A DNA stretch of 47,109 nt. Source: Nocardia aobensis NBRC 100429 (GTDB lineage: Bacteria; Actinomycetota; Actinomycetes; Mycobacteriales; Mycobacteriaceae). The position numbers and the translations under genes are program-made. This document shows, one piece after another, positions 16,848 through 25,028 of this stretch. The stretch lies in assembly GCF_000308375.1 (NCBI RefSeq), contig NZ_BAFQ01000288.1, positions 1-47,109 of the forward strand, given 5' to 3'. Each line of letters starts with the position of its first letter. Position 1 is the first letter of the stretch. The notes below the pieces were generated by a model. The model did not search any database. It was given only the letters and a program-made list of their open reading frames with translations, and had not been told where the DNA came from.

Positions 16848-18269
16848 ATGAACGACAACGCACTGCACACCATCGCCGACCGGATCCGCTCGCAGGTGGA
16901 AACCTTCTGCGAATCGGACCAGGTCCCCGGCTACGTCGCCGGTATCTACCACGCGGGCGAACAGATTCTCGTCTCGCACGGCACCGCGAACCTCGCCACC
17001 GGCGCCCCGATGCGCGAGGACACCGGGTTCCTCTTCGGTTCCGTCACCAAGGTGCTCACCACCACGCTGGTACTGCAACAGGTCGAACGCGGACTGCTGA
17101 AACTCGATGCGCCGGTGGTGGACTACCTGCCCGAATTCTTGCTCGCGGAACCGGACGGCGCGGACAAAATCCTGGTCCGGCACCTGATCTCCCACACCAA
17201 CGGTATCGACGCGGACCTGTTCTTCCCCGATGCCGAGGGCCGCGACGCGCTGCGACACTACGTCGAGGGCCTCGCGCAGTGTGGCACCCTGTTCGCACCC
17301 GGCGAGCAGCTCAGCTACTCCAACGGCGGCATGATCGTGGCGGGCCGTCTGCTCGAGGTGGTCACCGGGACGCCCTACCCGGACCTGCTGCAACGGGAGT
17401 TGTTCGACCCGGTCGGCATGACGACGTCGAGTACCTCTGCGCGACAAGCGATTCTGCGCAGCACGGCGGTCGGCCACTTCATCGATCCCGACACCGGGAG
17501 TGTCGCGCCGACCGGCATGTTCATGCTCCCCGACACCTGGGGACCGGCCGGCGGCACCCCGATCGGCACGGTCGCCGACCTGCTGGCGTTCGGACGCACC
17601 CACCTCGCCGGTGGCGTCGCGCCCACCGGTGTGCGGGTCCTGTCCGCGGAATCGACGGCGACGATGCGACGAGTCGCCCACGATATGCACACTCTGAACG
17701 TCCCGCCGATGGGACTCGGCTGGGTGCGATATCCGCTCGGCGACACCACGGTGCTGGCGATGTCGGGCGCGTCACCGGGAGGGGTGTCCATTCTGTGTGT
17801 GGTCCCCGAATACGACCTGGTCTTCACCGCCTTCGGCAACACATCCGGAGCGATCGTGCTGCACGACCGGCTGCTGCGGTGGCTGCTGACCGAACATCTG
17901 GACATCGAAATCCCCACGCTCATCGATGAATTCGACGCGGAGTTCGACCTCACCCCGTACGCCGGCACCTACCGGTCGGGCCAGCTCCGCGTCGATGTCG
18001 ACATCGTCGACGGGCAGCTCGAGGAGCGCGTGACCTACGAACCCGACGACGCGACGCAGGAACGCATCTTCACCGCATTCGCCGGGGGTGCGACCTCGGC
18101 ACCGCCGCAACGGTATGTTCCGGTCCGGCCCGGTCTGTTCGCGCCGGTGGGCTATCCGCCGGAAATCTTCGACGGGTACCTGCGACTGCTGCTGGTCTCC
18201 TACCACGACATTCGCGACGGTCGTGCTCGTTTCCGCAACGCCGGCGGCCGCCTGACCCGGCGTTCCTGA
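16848..18269 (+). CDS. beta-lactamase-family serine hydrolase
   Basis: A 473-residue penicillin-binding-protein/class C beta-lactamase-like hydrolase. The SxxK motif is SVTK (Ser65, Lys68), the YxN motif is YSN (Tyr157 to Asn159), and a third motif is probably MSGASPGG. No signal peptide is present, so it should be cytoplasmic, unlike cell-wall enzymes; esterase or amide hydrolase activity is likelier than antibiotic resistance. A C-terminal domain of about 110 residues (LTPYAGTYRSGQLRVDV onward) resembles the lipocalin-like DUF3471 tails of this family. The start is uncertain: an ATG at 16839 has AGGG upstream, but the MerR-type promoter geometry places the mRNA start at the ATG at 16848. 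It is followed after 28 bases by the merR gene. Confidence 0.82.
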   Translation: MNDNALHTIADRIRSQVETFCESDQVPGYVAGIYHAGEQILVSHGTANLATGAPMREDTGFLFGSVTKVLTTTLVLQQVERGLLKLDAPVVDYLPEFLLAEPDGADKILVRHLISHTNGIDADLFFPDAEGRDALRHYVEGLAQCGTLFAPGEQLSYSNGGMIVAGRLLEVVTGTPYPDLLQRELFDPVGMTTSSTSARQAILRSTAVGHFIDPDTGSVAPTGMFMLPDTWGPAGGTPIGTVADLLAFGRTHLAGGVAPTGVRVLSAESTATMRRVAHDMHTLNVPPMGLGWVRYPLGDTTVLAMSGASPGGVSILCVVPEYDLVFTAFGNTSGAIVLHDRLLRWLLTEHLDIEIPTLIDEFDAEFDLTPYAGTYRSGQLRVDVDIVDGQLEERVTYEPDDATQERIFTAFAGGATSAPPQRYVPVRPGLFAPVGYPPEIFDGYLRLLLVSYHDIRDGRARFRNAGGRLTRRS

Positions 18270-18297
18270 CCGCCCGGGCGCGCGGAAGGATGTCGGT

Positions 18298-19032
18298 ATG
18301 CTCACGATCGGACAGCTCGCGGACTATGCGGGCGTGACCGTCAAGGCCGTGCGCCACTATCACCAGCGCGGCCTGCTCGCCGAACCCGACCGCGATGCCT
18401 CGGGTTATCGCCGCTACACCGCGCAGCACGCGATCGACCTGGTCAAGATCAGGACACTGGCGCACGCCGGGGTGCCGCTGGCCCGCGTCAAGGATCTGCT
18501 CGATGCCGACCCGGGCGCCCTTTCGGCGGCCCTCACCGAGATCGACCACGACCTCGAACACCGTATCGAGCAGTTGCGGCGCACCCGGGAACAACTCACG
18601 CAGCTGCGTGGCGGCGACCGCCTCTACGTGTCCGCGGACGTCGCCGATCATCTCGACGAGCTGCGCGAACTCGGCGTCAGCGAGCGGCAGATCCAGCTGG
18701 AACGAGACGGTTGGATCCTCATGCAGACCGCCTCACCCGCAGCGGCCGCCGCGTGGATCGCCGAGAAGCGCGAATTACTCACCGATCCCGAATTCCGCGC
18801 CATCTATCTCGACTACGACGCCGTCTACGATTGCTCCCCGGCGGATCCGCGGCTCCCCGAGTTGGCGGCGCGGACGCGAGAATGGTTCGGGCGCAGACAC
18901 AATGGAGCGAGCGACGTGCCGGATCACGATGCGACCATCGCCCGCCTGGCGGTCCGGTCGCAACCCGGTGCGTCATCGCCGGCGTGGGACCGGCTCGCCG
19001 AGCTGATGCGGGAGCCGAGCGAGGAGCAGTAA
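18298..19032 (+). CDS. MerR-family transcriptional regulator
   Basis: A 244-residue regulator. Residues 1-70 are a classic MerR winged helix: MLTIGQLADYAGVTVKAVRHYHQRGLL, then GYRRYTAQHAIDLVKI. A coiled-coil dimerisation helix follows (IEQLRRTREQLTQLR). The C-terminal about 130 residues form a helical effector domain with no cysteine cluster, so it should sense an organic ligand rather than a metal. A GGAAGG site lies about 8 bases upstream. Its position behind the serine hydrolase, under a promoter with MerR geometry, suggests autoregulation and an inducer handled by the hydrolase. Confidence 0.9.
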   Translation: MLTIGQLADYAGVTVKAVRHYHQRGLLAEPDRDASGYRRYTAQHAIDLVKIRTLAHAGVPLARVKDLLDADPGALSAALTEIDHDLEHRIEQLRRTREQLTQLRGGDRLYVSADVADHLDELRELGVSERQIQLERDGWILMQTASPAAAAAWIAEKRELLTDPEFRAIYLDYDAVYDCSPADPRLPELAARTREWFGRRHNGASDVPDHDATIARLAVRSQPGASSPAWDRLAELMREPSEEQ

Positions 19033-19204
19033 CGCTCGTCGCCGAGCAGCTACCTGCACGCAACAAGCTACCTCGCTGACTGTTTCGTCAAAAACATTGA
19101 AGTACAACGGTTTCCGCTAGGGTGTCCGCCGTGCCCATACAACGAATGGCAGGCAATCTCGCAGGACATCGGACAGGACACGCAACATCACACGCGGGGG
19201 ACGC

Positions 19205-20458
19205 ATGCTGAACGACGCAAACGCGGTGCACCACAGCGGCCGGACGTCCGGCCACGGCTCTCCGGCGCGCTCCGCGGAACCGCAGATCCGGCTCGATTCC
19301 ACCGACTTCGCGGCGGACCCGCACCGCGCCTACGAATCCATGCGCCGCCGTGGGCCGCTGGTACCGATCGAGCTGGCGCCCGGGGTGCCGGCCACTCTGG
19401 TGATCGGATATCAAGCGGCACTGCAGATTTTGAACGACGAGGCTCGCTTTCCCGCCGATCCGCGCCGATGGGAGAAGAACGCTCCGCCGGACTGCCCGGT
19501 GACGCCGATGCTCGGCTATCGGCAGAACGCCCTGCGCACCGCGGGTGCCGAACATGCCCGTTACCGGCGCACGATCACCGACGCGCTGGACACCGTCAAC
19601 CTGCACAAGGTGCACGGCGCGGTCGCACGCGCCGCCGACGCTCTCGTCAACTCCTTCTGCGAGCGCGGCACCGCCGATCTCCGGATGGATTACGCCTTCC
19701 CACTGACCTTTCGGGTTCTCAGTGAGCTGATGGGCTTCCCCGAAGACGCCGCATCGGCGGCCTACCAGGGGATGGCCGCGATGCTGGACGGAGTCGGCGC
19801 CGAAGAAGGTCAGCAGCGGTTCATCGAGGCGCTGCTCGCGGTGGTCGAGCAGAAGCGCGAGCGTCCCGGTGACGATCTCACGTCGCGACTGCTGACCCAC
19901 CCGGAGGGCCTGGACCCCATGGAGATGGTGAACCAGGCCGCGTTGCTGTTCTCGGCGGGCACGGAGCCGACCTGCAATCTGATCCTGAACACCCTGCTGC
20001 TGTTGATGGCCGACGAAGAGTACGGCGGCAACGTGCTCAGCGGTGCCATGGATACCCGCGATGCCATCGACGAGGTCCTGTTCGCGGATCCGCCGCTGGC
20101 CAATTTCTGCATGACGTATCCGAGACAGCCGCAACTCATCGGCGACGTGTGGTTGCCGGCCGATCAGCCGGTGGTCGTCAGCTTGGCGGCATGCAACACC
20201 GATCCGCGTATCGTCGGCGGCGACCGGCGAGGGAACCGGTCTCATCTGGCGTGGGGAGTCGGCCCGCACTCGTGCCCGGCGCAGCCGCTCGCGCAGACGA
20301 TCGCGCGGCAGGCCATCGATTTGCTGCTCGATGCGCTTCCGGATATTCGCCCGGAAGTTCCTGCGCAGCAACTAAGTTGGAGAACTGGGCAGTTTCACCG
20401 CGCCTTGGCAGCCCTGCCGGTGGTGTTTCCCGCATGCCCGCCGATGCGTCTCACCTGA
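19205..20458 (+). CDS. cytochrome P450 lacking the ExxR arginine, CYP157-like
   Basis: A 417-residue P450. The heme-thiolate segment is HLAWGVGPHSCPAQ with Cys357. The K-helix position reads E290-V-L-F293, so the normally invariant Arg of ExxR is missing. The I-helix reads AGTEPT (251-256). The Streptomyces CYP157 family is known to lack ExxR and to sit directly before a CYP154 gene, as here: the next gene starts 13 bases after this stop. A near-palindrome at 19081-19096 (TGTTT-N6-AAACA) lies in the upstream gap. Whether it is a catalyst or a partner for the next P450 is unknown. It is clearly a paralogue of the gene at 27532-28794. Confidence 0.88.
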   Translation: MLNDANAVHHSGRTSGHGSPARSAEPQIRLDSTDFAADPHRAYESMRRRGPLVPIELAPGVPATLVIGYQAALQILNDEARFPADPRRWEKNAPPDCPVTPMLGYRQNALRTAGAEHARYRRTITDALDTVNLHKVHGAVARAADALVNSFCERGTADLRMDYAFPLTFRVLSELMGFPEDAASAAYQGMAAMLDGVGAEEGQQRFIEALLAVVEQKRERPGDDLTSRLLTHPEGLDPMEMVNQAALLFSAGTEPTCNLILNTLLLLMADEEYGGNVLSGAMDTRDAIDEVLFADPPLANFCMTYPRQPQLIGDVWLPADQPVVVSLAACNTDPRIVGGDRRGNRSHLAWGVGPHSCPAQPLAQTIARQAIDLLLDALPDIRPEVPAQQLSWRTGQFHRALAALPVVFPACPPMRLT

Positions 20459-20471
20459 TGGAGGATCTCCG

Positions 20472-21725
20472 ATGACAGATACGCAGCCGCTGGTGCTGGA
20501 TCCCAGCGCCGCCGATATTCAGGGCGAGCTGACCCGCGTCCGCGCTCGCGGCCCGGTGGCCGAGGTGGTGCTTCCCGGCGGCGTACCGGCCTGGTCGGTC
20601 ACCGACGCCGCCATCCTCAGGCGGCTGCTCACCGATCCGCGCGTCTCCAAGGACGCACACCAGCACTGGCCGCGGTTCATCGACGGCGAGATCGGGCCCG
20701 AGTGGGTGATGTTTCCGTGGGTGGCGGCCAGAAATATGCTCACCACCTACGGCGAGCAGCATCAGCGGCTGCGCAAACTCGTGGCGCCGGCGTTCACGAA
20801 CAAACGCACCCAGGCGCTTCGGCCGCGGATCGACGCGTTCGTCGCCGAACTGCTCGACGAGTTGTCTGCTGTCCCCGACGGCGAAATCGTCGATCTGCGT
20901 GCGCGTTTCGCCACCGAGTTGCCGATTCGCGTCATCGGCGAACTGATGGGTGTTCCGGCCGGGATGGATGAACAACTGCGCATCCACGCGGACGGAATTC
21001 TCGATACCAGCCTCGCCCCCGCCGAAGTCGGTGCGCATTTCGGCGCGCTGTTCGTCCTCATGGAAGAACTGCTGCGGCACAAGCGGGAGAATCCCGGCGA
21101 CGACCTCACGACCGTGTTGATGAACGCCCACGACGACGCGGACGGATCGCGGCTCGACGAGCAGGAGTTGCGTGACACACTGCTGCTGATCATTACGGCC
21201 GGTCACGAAACCACCGCGAATCTGTTGGACCACAGCATCGTCGGTCTCCTCACCCATCCGGACCAACGGAAGGCCGCCATCGCGGAACAAACGCCGTGGT
21301 CCGAGGTGATCGAAGAGGGACTGCGATGGAACGCACCGCTGGCGCATATGCCGATGCGTTTCGCGGTGGAGGACATCGACATCGCCGGTAATTCCGACTT
21401 CCCGGAAGTGCGGATCAGCCGGGGTGACGTGATCATCGCGTCGTTGGCGGGTGCGGGGCGGGATCGAAAAGTGCACGGCGACAATGCCGATGTGTTCGAT
21501 GCCGGGCGGCAGTCGAAGGAACACCTCGCGTTCGGGTACGGGGTGCATCATTGTCTGGGGGCGCCGCTGGCGCGGTTGGAGGCGGCGATAGCGCTTCCGG
21601 GTCTGTTCGAGCGGTTTCCCGATATGGAACTCGCGGTGGATCCTGCTGAGCTGCGGCCGATTCCGAGCATTGTGACCAATGGGCATCGCGAAATTCCGGT
21701 TCACCGGACGGCGCACGGATCCTGA
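20472..21725 (+). CDS. cytochrome P450, CYP154-like
   Basis: A 417-residue soluble P450 with every canonical mark: I-helix AGHETT (243-248), ExxR as E282-G-L-R285, and the heme-binding FGYGVHHCLGAPLAR with Cys361. The N-terminus PLVLDPSAADIQGELTRVRARGPVAEVVLPGGVPAW and LLTDPRVSKDAHQHWP are characteristic of CYP154 enzymes, which hydroxylate steroids, macrolactones or aromatic compounds. The start ATG at 20472 has GGAGGAT about 6 bases upstream, 13 bases after the previous gene. No ferredoxin or reductase gene is adjacent, so it must borrow redox partners. Confidence 0.92.
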   Translation: MTDTQPLVLDPSAADIQGELTRVRARGPVAEVVLPGGVPAWSVTDAAILRRLLTDPRVSKDAHQHWPRFIDGEIGPEWVMFPWVAARNMLTTYGEQHQRLRKLVAPAFTNKRTQALRPRIDAFVAELLDELSAVPDGEIVDLRARFATELPIRVIGELMGVPAGMDEQLRIHADGILDTSLAPAEVGAHFGALFVLMEELLRHKRENPGDDLTTVLMNAHDDADGSRLDEQELRDTLLLIITAGHETTANLLDHSIVGLLTHPDQRKAAIAEQTPWSEVIEEGLRWNAPLAHMPMRFAVEDIDIAGNSDFPEVRISRGDVIIASLAGAGRDRKVHGDNADVFDAGRQSKEHLAFGYGVHHCLGAPLARLEAAIALPGLFERFPDMELAVDPAELRPIPSIVTNGHREIPVHRTAHGS

Positions 21726-21753
21726 TCGCAGCCGATCTTGTGGTCCGGCGCGC

Positions 21754-22662
21754 TCACCGCACCGATCTGCGCGGAGACGAATCCGGCCAGCCGGAGTCCC
21801 GCAGAACGCGTCGCGAACTGGCGTAAGCCTGCCGGGCGGTGACGTACGGATCCTGCGCGTCCAGGTCATCGGATACGACTTCGACCGCGATCGGTGCCCG
21901 GACACCGTGGCGGGCGAGTCGGCGCAACATCGGAATGAGCGCGGCCGCACCGTGACCGGGCAGCCGGCGACAATGCAGCGCCTCGCGGCGAAGGTCGGAC
22001 AACGGTTCGGGCAGGGTGTCGCACAATTGGATCGCCGCCATCCGCTCCGCCGGAATGGCCCGCAGTGCGGAATCCGGTTCGTCGGCGGTGTGGGCGCGCT
22101 CCCAATGCCAGGCATCGATGAGGAGTCCGGCGTTGTCCGCGCCGGATGCCTCTATCACCTGCCAGGCGCAGGTCGCGGAATCGATCGCGGCGTAGGGCAT
22201 GTACTCGAGGGCGACGCAGGCCCCCGCACCGGCGGCGCGGTGGCACAATTCGCGCAACCCACGTGCCAGGGTCTCCAACGGGAAATGTTGCGACATGGTC
22301 GTGTGGATTCGGCTGGCGCCGAGTTCGGCCGCCATCCGCACCACGATGCGGTCCGATTCGAGTTCGTCCGCGGAATATGCGGCCGGATCCGCCCAGTGGG
22401 CGGCCAGCTCGACTTCGTTCACCTGGAGACCGTGCTCCGCGATCACGGCGGCGATTTCCACGTGGTTCGAATGGTCCGTCAACGCCGCACGGTAGTGCTC
22501 GACCGAGAGCCCGATGCCGGTGAAGCCGGCGCCCGCGGCCGCCGCACACCGAGTGCGCAGATCGGCGTTGCGCAGCGTGAGATCGCTGAGTGTCAGCGAG
22601 TAGCCGCCACGCGTGTCGAGCGTACGAACTGCCTCGCGGTCGCCGGGTCCGCCGATGTCCAC
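21754..22662 (-). CDS. TIM-barrel sugar phosphate isomerase/epimerase-like protein
   Basis: A 302-residue AP-endonuclease-2-type barrel (xylose isomerase-like). Recognisable segments are GFTGIGLSVEHYRAAL, HGLQVNEVELAAHW, LGASRIHTTMSQHFP, ACVALEYMPYAAIDS (metal-type Glu), NAGLLIDAWHWERA (Asp/His), AAIQLCDTLPEPLSD and PIAVEVVSDDL, giving the Glu-Asp-His-Glu set that holds a divalent metal. The GTG start at 22662 is uncertain; the barrel really begins near SLTLSDLTLRN. It converges on the CYP154-like gene with a 28-base gap. Substrate unknown; inositol or sugar epimerisation is usual for the family. Confidence 0.82.
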   Translation of the reverse strand: MDIGGPGDREAVRTLDTRGGYSLTLSDLTLRNADLRTRCAAAAGAGFTGIGLSVEHYRAALTDHSNHVEIAAVIAEHGLQVNEVELAAHWADPAAYSADELESDRIVVRMAAELGASRIHTTMSQHFPLETLARGLRELCHRAAGAGACVALEYMPYAAIDSATCAWQVIEASGADNAGLLIDAWHWERAHTADEPDSALRAIPAERMAAIQLCDTLPEPLSDLRREALHCRRLPGHGAAALIPMLRRLARHGVRAPIAVEVVSDDLDAQDPYVTARQAYASSRRVLRDSGWPDSSPRRSVR

Positions 22663-23080
22663 ACTGGCGGTCTACCCGGCCACACCCGACGAAACCCTCG
22701 TCGAGAATGCGTGGGGCTCGTGGCCGACGTCGGTTTCCTCATCGGATTCTCACGGCTTGCTACGCGGCGTGGGATCGGCCCTCCTGCGAGTCGGTCACAA
22801 CCCTCGGCCACTGCTGGTCGGCTGGGACGCAACGACGACATGGACTCGGTCGGGTTCGGATGAGGCGGTGATAAAGGCTTGCGGCGTGCGGTCTCGTCGC
22901 AGGTTTCGGCCGATACCGTCTGGTACGAGGAATCGGCGGACTCCTGCGCCTGGTTTCCTTTCAGGCAGCCGCAACAGCTGCTACATACAGCGCTCCAGCC
23001 TCTCCGGCTTGGCGGGGGACTGCTGCGGAACTCCTTGATCACGACGAACCGCCGGAGCCTGCTCCTGTCGGCGGCAGTAT
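22663..23080. other. 418-base stretch without a supported gene
   Basis: Open frames here on both strands have no ribosome site, no family resemblance and compositional noise only. No tRNA-like T-loop, strong palindrome or convincing terminator was seen. It separates the TIM-barrel gene start from the end of the GlxA-type regulator, both on the minus strand, so it probably holds the TIM-barrel promoter. Confidence 0.4.
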
Positions 23081-24031
23081 CTACGTTTTACCTGCGGCCG
23101 GAGTTCGGAACGCGCGCCGATACGCGCCCGGCGTTGTGCCGACGTGGTCGTGAAAGCGGCGACGCAGATTGACCGCCGAGCCCAGACCCACCCGGACCGC
23201 GATGGTATCGATCGGTAAGTCCGTGTTCTCCAACAGAACTCGCGCCCGCGCCACCCGACGCTCCAGCAACCACCCACCCGGGCTGGTGCCGACCTGATCG
23301 GCGAACCGGCGCGCCAGCGTTCGTGGCGAGACGTTGATATGCGCGGCCATATCGGCCACCGACAACGATGTCTCGAGCCGCGCCTCGGCCCACTCCAGCA
23401 AACCGTCGAATCCGTCCTCGACCGGCGAGGGCGGCGCGTACTGAGCCTGACCGCCGTCCCGATGCGGCGGCATCACCATGTGCCGCGCGATGAGTGCGGC
23501 ATGCGCGGCCCCGTGATCCGCGCGAACCAGGTGCAGGCACAAGTCGATTCCCGCACCCGCCCCCGCACTCGTGGCCACATCGCCGTGGTCGACATACAGC
23601 CGATCCGGCTCCACCCGAACCTGCGGAAACTCCCGCGCCAATTGCCCGGCCCGCGCCCAATGCGTCGTCGCCGAACGCCCGTCCAACAGCCCGGTCCGCG
23701 CCAACGCGAACACTCCGGAACAGATGGTGACCAACCGCGCCCCGCGGCCGTGCGCCCGGACCAGCGCTCGCCGCACCGGTTCCGAGAGCGGCGTCTCCAC
23801 CGGCAGCCACCCCGGAATGATCACGGTGTCCGCGGAGTCCAGCGCCGCCAATCCCCGCGTCACCGATATCGCATAACCCGCAGTCGTCGGCACCGCCCCG
23901 GGCGCCTCCGTGCACACCTCGAACTCGTAGTACGGCGGCACCCCATCTCTCGGGGTACCGAAAACCTCGACAGCGCAACCGAGTTCGAACGTCGACTGCA
24001 CCGGTCGCACCAATGCCACCACACGATGCAT
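23081..24031 (-). CDS. GlxA-type AraC-family regulator with DJ-1/PfpI domain
   Basis: A 316-residue transcription factor. Residues 1-185 form a class I glutamine amidotransferase-like (DJ-1/PfpI) sensor: VVALVRPVQSTFELGCAVEVFG, TVIIPGW, LVTICSGVFALARTGLLDGR with Cys at the nucleophile elbow, TTHWARA. Residues about 215-310 are the AraC double helix-turn-helix: SVADMAAHINVSPRTLARRFADQVGTSPGGWLLERRVARAR and LGSAVNLRRRFHDHVGTTPGAYRRAF. It is divergent from the cupin gene with about 70 bases between starts, so it probably controls it. The ligand is unknown. Confidence 0.9.
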   Translation of the reverse strand: MHRVVALVRPVQSTFELGCAVEVFGTPRDGVPPYYEFEVCTEAPGAVPTTAGYAISVTRGLAALDSADTVIIPGWLPVETPLSEPVRRALVRAHGRGARLVTICSGVFALARTGLLDGRSATTHWARAGQLAREFPQVRVEPDRLYVDHGDVATSAGAGAGIDLCLHLVRADHGAAHAALIARHMVMPPHRDGGQAQYAPPSPVEDGFDGLLEWAEARLETSLSVADMAAHINVSPRTLARRFADQVGTSPGGWLLERRVARARVLLENTDLPIDTIAVRVGLGSAVNLRRRFHDHVGTTPGAYRRAFRTPAAGKT

Positions 24032-24102
24032 GGCAAGAATGTACCCCTCGACGTCGACTCAGACACTGTCCGGGTCTCGCCGCATCCGGCACCGTGACAG
24101 AT

Positions 24103-24438
24103 ATGAACCCCGAAATCCTCGCCCAGCCCGGCTACACCTGGACCGACGTCGCCGACGCTCCGAGTCGCGAACTCTTCCCCGGCATCCGCCTATGTCAACT
24201 GTGGAAGGGCGACAACGGCGCCCACGCCCATGTGCTGGAAATGGACCCCGGCACCTCCTGGCCCCGCCGCGACGTGCACGAACCCGGGCCCGAGGAGGTC
24301 TTCATCCTGACCGGCATCTTCAACGACGGCGCCCGGGATTACTCGGCGGGCACCTTCATCCATGCCCCGGCGGGAAGCTGGCACGTTCCGGCGAGCGAGA
24401 CGGGGTGCACGCTGTTCCTGTTCTATCCCGAGGGGTAG
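24103..24438 (+). CDS. cupin-domain protein, ChrR-like anti-ECF type
   Basis: A 111-residue single beta-barrel. Motif 1 region is NGAHAHVLEMDPGTSWPRRDVHEPGPEEVFILTG and motif 2 is FIHAPAGSWHVPAS, giving His and Glu residues that could bind one metal. Length and the WxxVxxxxGVxxxxLxxD-like N-terminus suit small cupins that detoxify or sense organic compounds. A GTG three codons upstream (24094) is an alternative start. It is transcribed divergently from the GlxA-type regulator gene and is its likely target. Confidence 0.8.
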   Translation: MNPEILAQPGYTWTDVADAPSRELFPGIRLCQLWKGDNGAHAHVLEMDPGTSWPRRDVHEPGPEEVFILTGIFNDGARDYSAGTFIHAPAGSWHVPASETGCTLFLFYPEG

Positions 24439-24537
24439 TCAGGCAACTCAGGAGCCGAATCCGGGCGCGGTCTGTCGCCGCTGCGGTTGAGGTCGTCCAG
24501 TCTGGAGGGTACTTACGCCCAGGCCGTCACACTCGAC

Positions 24538-24672
24538 TCAGAGCTCGAGATCGGACCAGGGGATACTGATCGAAAACGGGATCGATGGTCACCACATCCC
24601 GGCGGTGGCGGGCAGGGCGCCGGTCAGGATGTAGTTGGCGCGGTGCAGCACGGTTATGGCGGGGTCGGAAGA
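24538..24672 (-). pseudogene. remnant of a Uma2-family endonuclease gene
   Basis: Read on the minus strand, one frame gives VLHRANYILTGALPATAG, then an in-frame TGA, then PFSISIPWSDLEL and a natural stop at 24538. The neighbouring frame supplies the missing DVVTID. Restoring one G (before GATGTGG) and two bases (before CCGTTTTCG) would give a continuous Uma2 C-terminus ending in the typical WSDLEL. The intact Uma2 gene at 35579-36232 ends LHPANYLLAG...RIDFPFPIVIAWRELEY, the same layout. Only about 45 codons survive; the catalytic part is gone, so this is a decayed fragment. The region between it and the cupin gene shows nothing else. Confidence 0.65.
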
Positions 24673-24734
24673 ACACGTCGGGTTTCGGTGCTCATCCGCC
24701 GGCTCTGCTCGGTTCTATCAATATGTGCCGGAAC

Positions 24735-24765
24735 GCGTTTCGTAGGCTCGTGGCCTACGAAACGC
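24735..24765. terminator. perfect 13-bp stem-loop between convergent genes
   Basis: GCGTTTCGTAGGC (24735-24747) and GCCTACGAAACGC (24753-24765) pair perfectly around the 5-base loop TCGTG. It lies 51 bases beyond the DUF397 stop on the minus strand. There is no long U-tract, but stems of this strength act as terminators in actinobacteria. It could terminate the XRE-DUF397 transcript and also read-through from the plus strand. Confidence 0.65.
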
Positions 24766-24815
24766 ATGGCAATTCCAAGCTGGCCGACATGATTGCGATG
24801 TGCGCGGCGGGGCCG

Positions 24816-25028
24816 CTATGCGGTCGGCGCGATGAGCCCGCCGTGCTTTACGGTCGCGGTGAAGGCATCCCAGTCCGCCGGAGCGAAGGCGAGTGCGGGT
24901 CCTGTCGGGTTCTTCGAGTCGCGCACACCGACCGAGCCGTCGGCGAGGAAGGCCACCTCGACACATTCTTGGCTGCCGCCGCTGTGGCTGCTCTTGAACC
25001 AGCGAGCCGTGGATAGATCAGCGTTCAC
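24816..25028 (-). CDS. DUF397 protein
   Basis: A 70-residue protein with the complete DUF397 signature: ARWFKSSHSGGSQECVEVAFL, then VGVRDSKNPTGPALAFAPADWDAFTATVKHG. In Streptomyces and Nocardia these small proteins are encoded beside XRE/DUF5753 regulators and are known or proposed to bind and oppose them (BldB/WhiJ-like systems). Its GTG start overlaps the TGA of the regulator gene by four bases, so the pair is translationally coupled. Role here: probable antagonist of the adjacent regulator. Confidence 0.92.
   Translation of the reverse strand: MNADLSTARWFKSSHSGGSQECVEVAFLADGSVGVRDSKNPTGPALAFAPADWDAFTATVKHGGLIAPTA

Noticed and set aside
19205..21725. Conservon containing the CYP157/CYP154-like pair
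   Set aside because: None of the conservon genes (sensor kinase-like, roadblock, DUF742, Ras-like GTPase) is on either side in the window.
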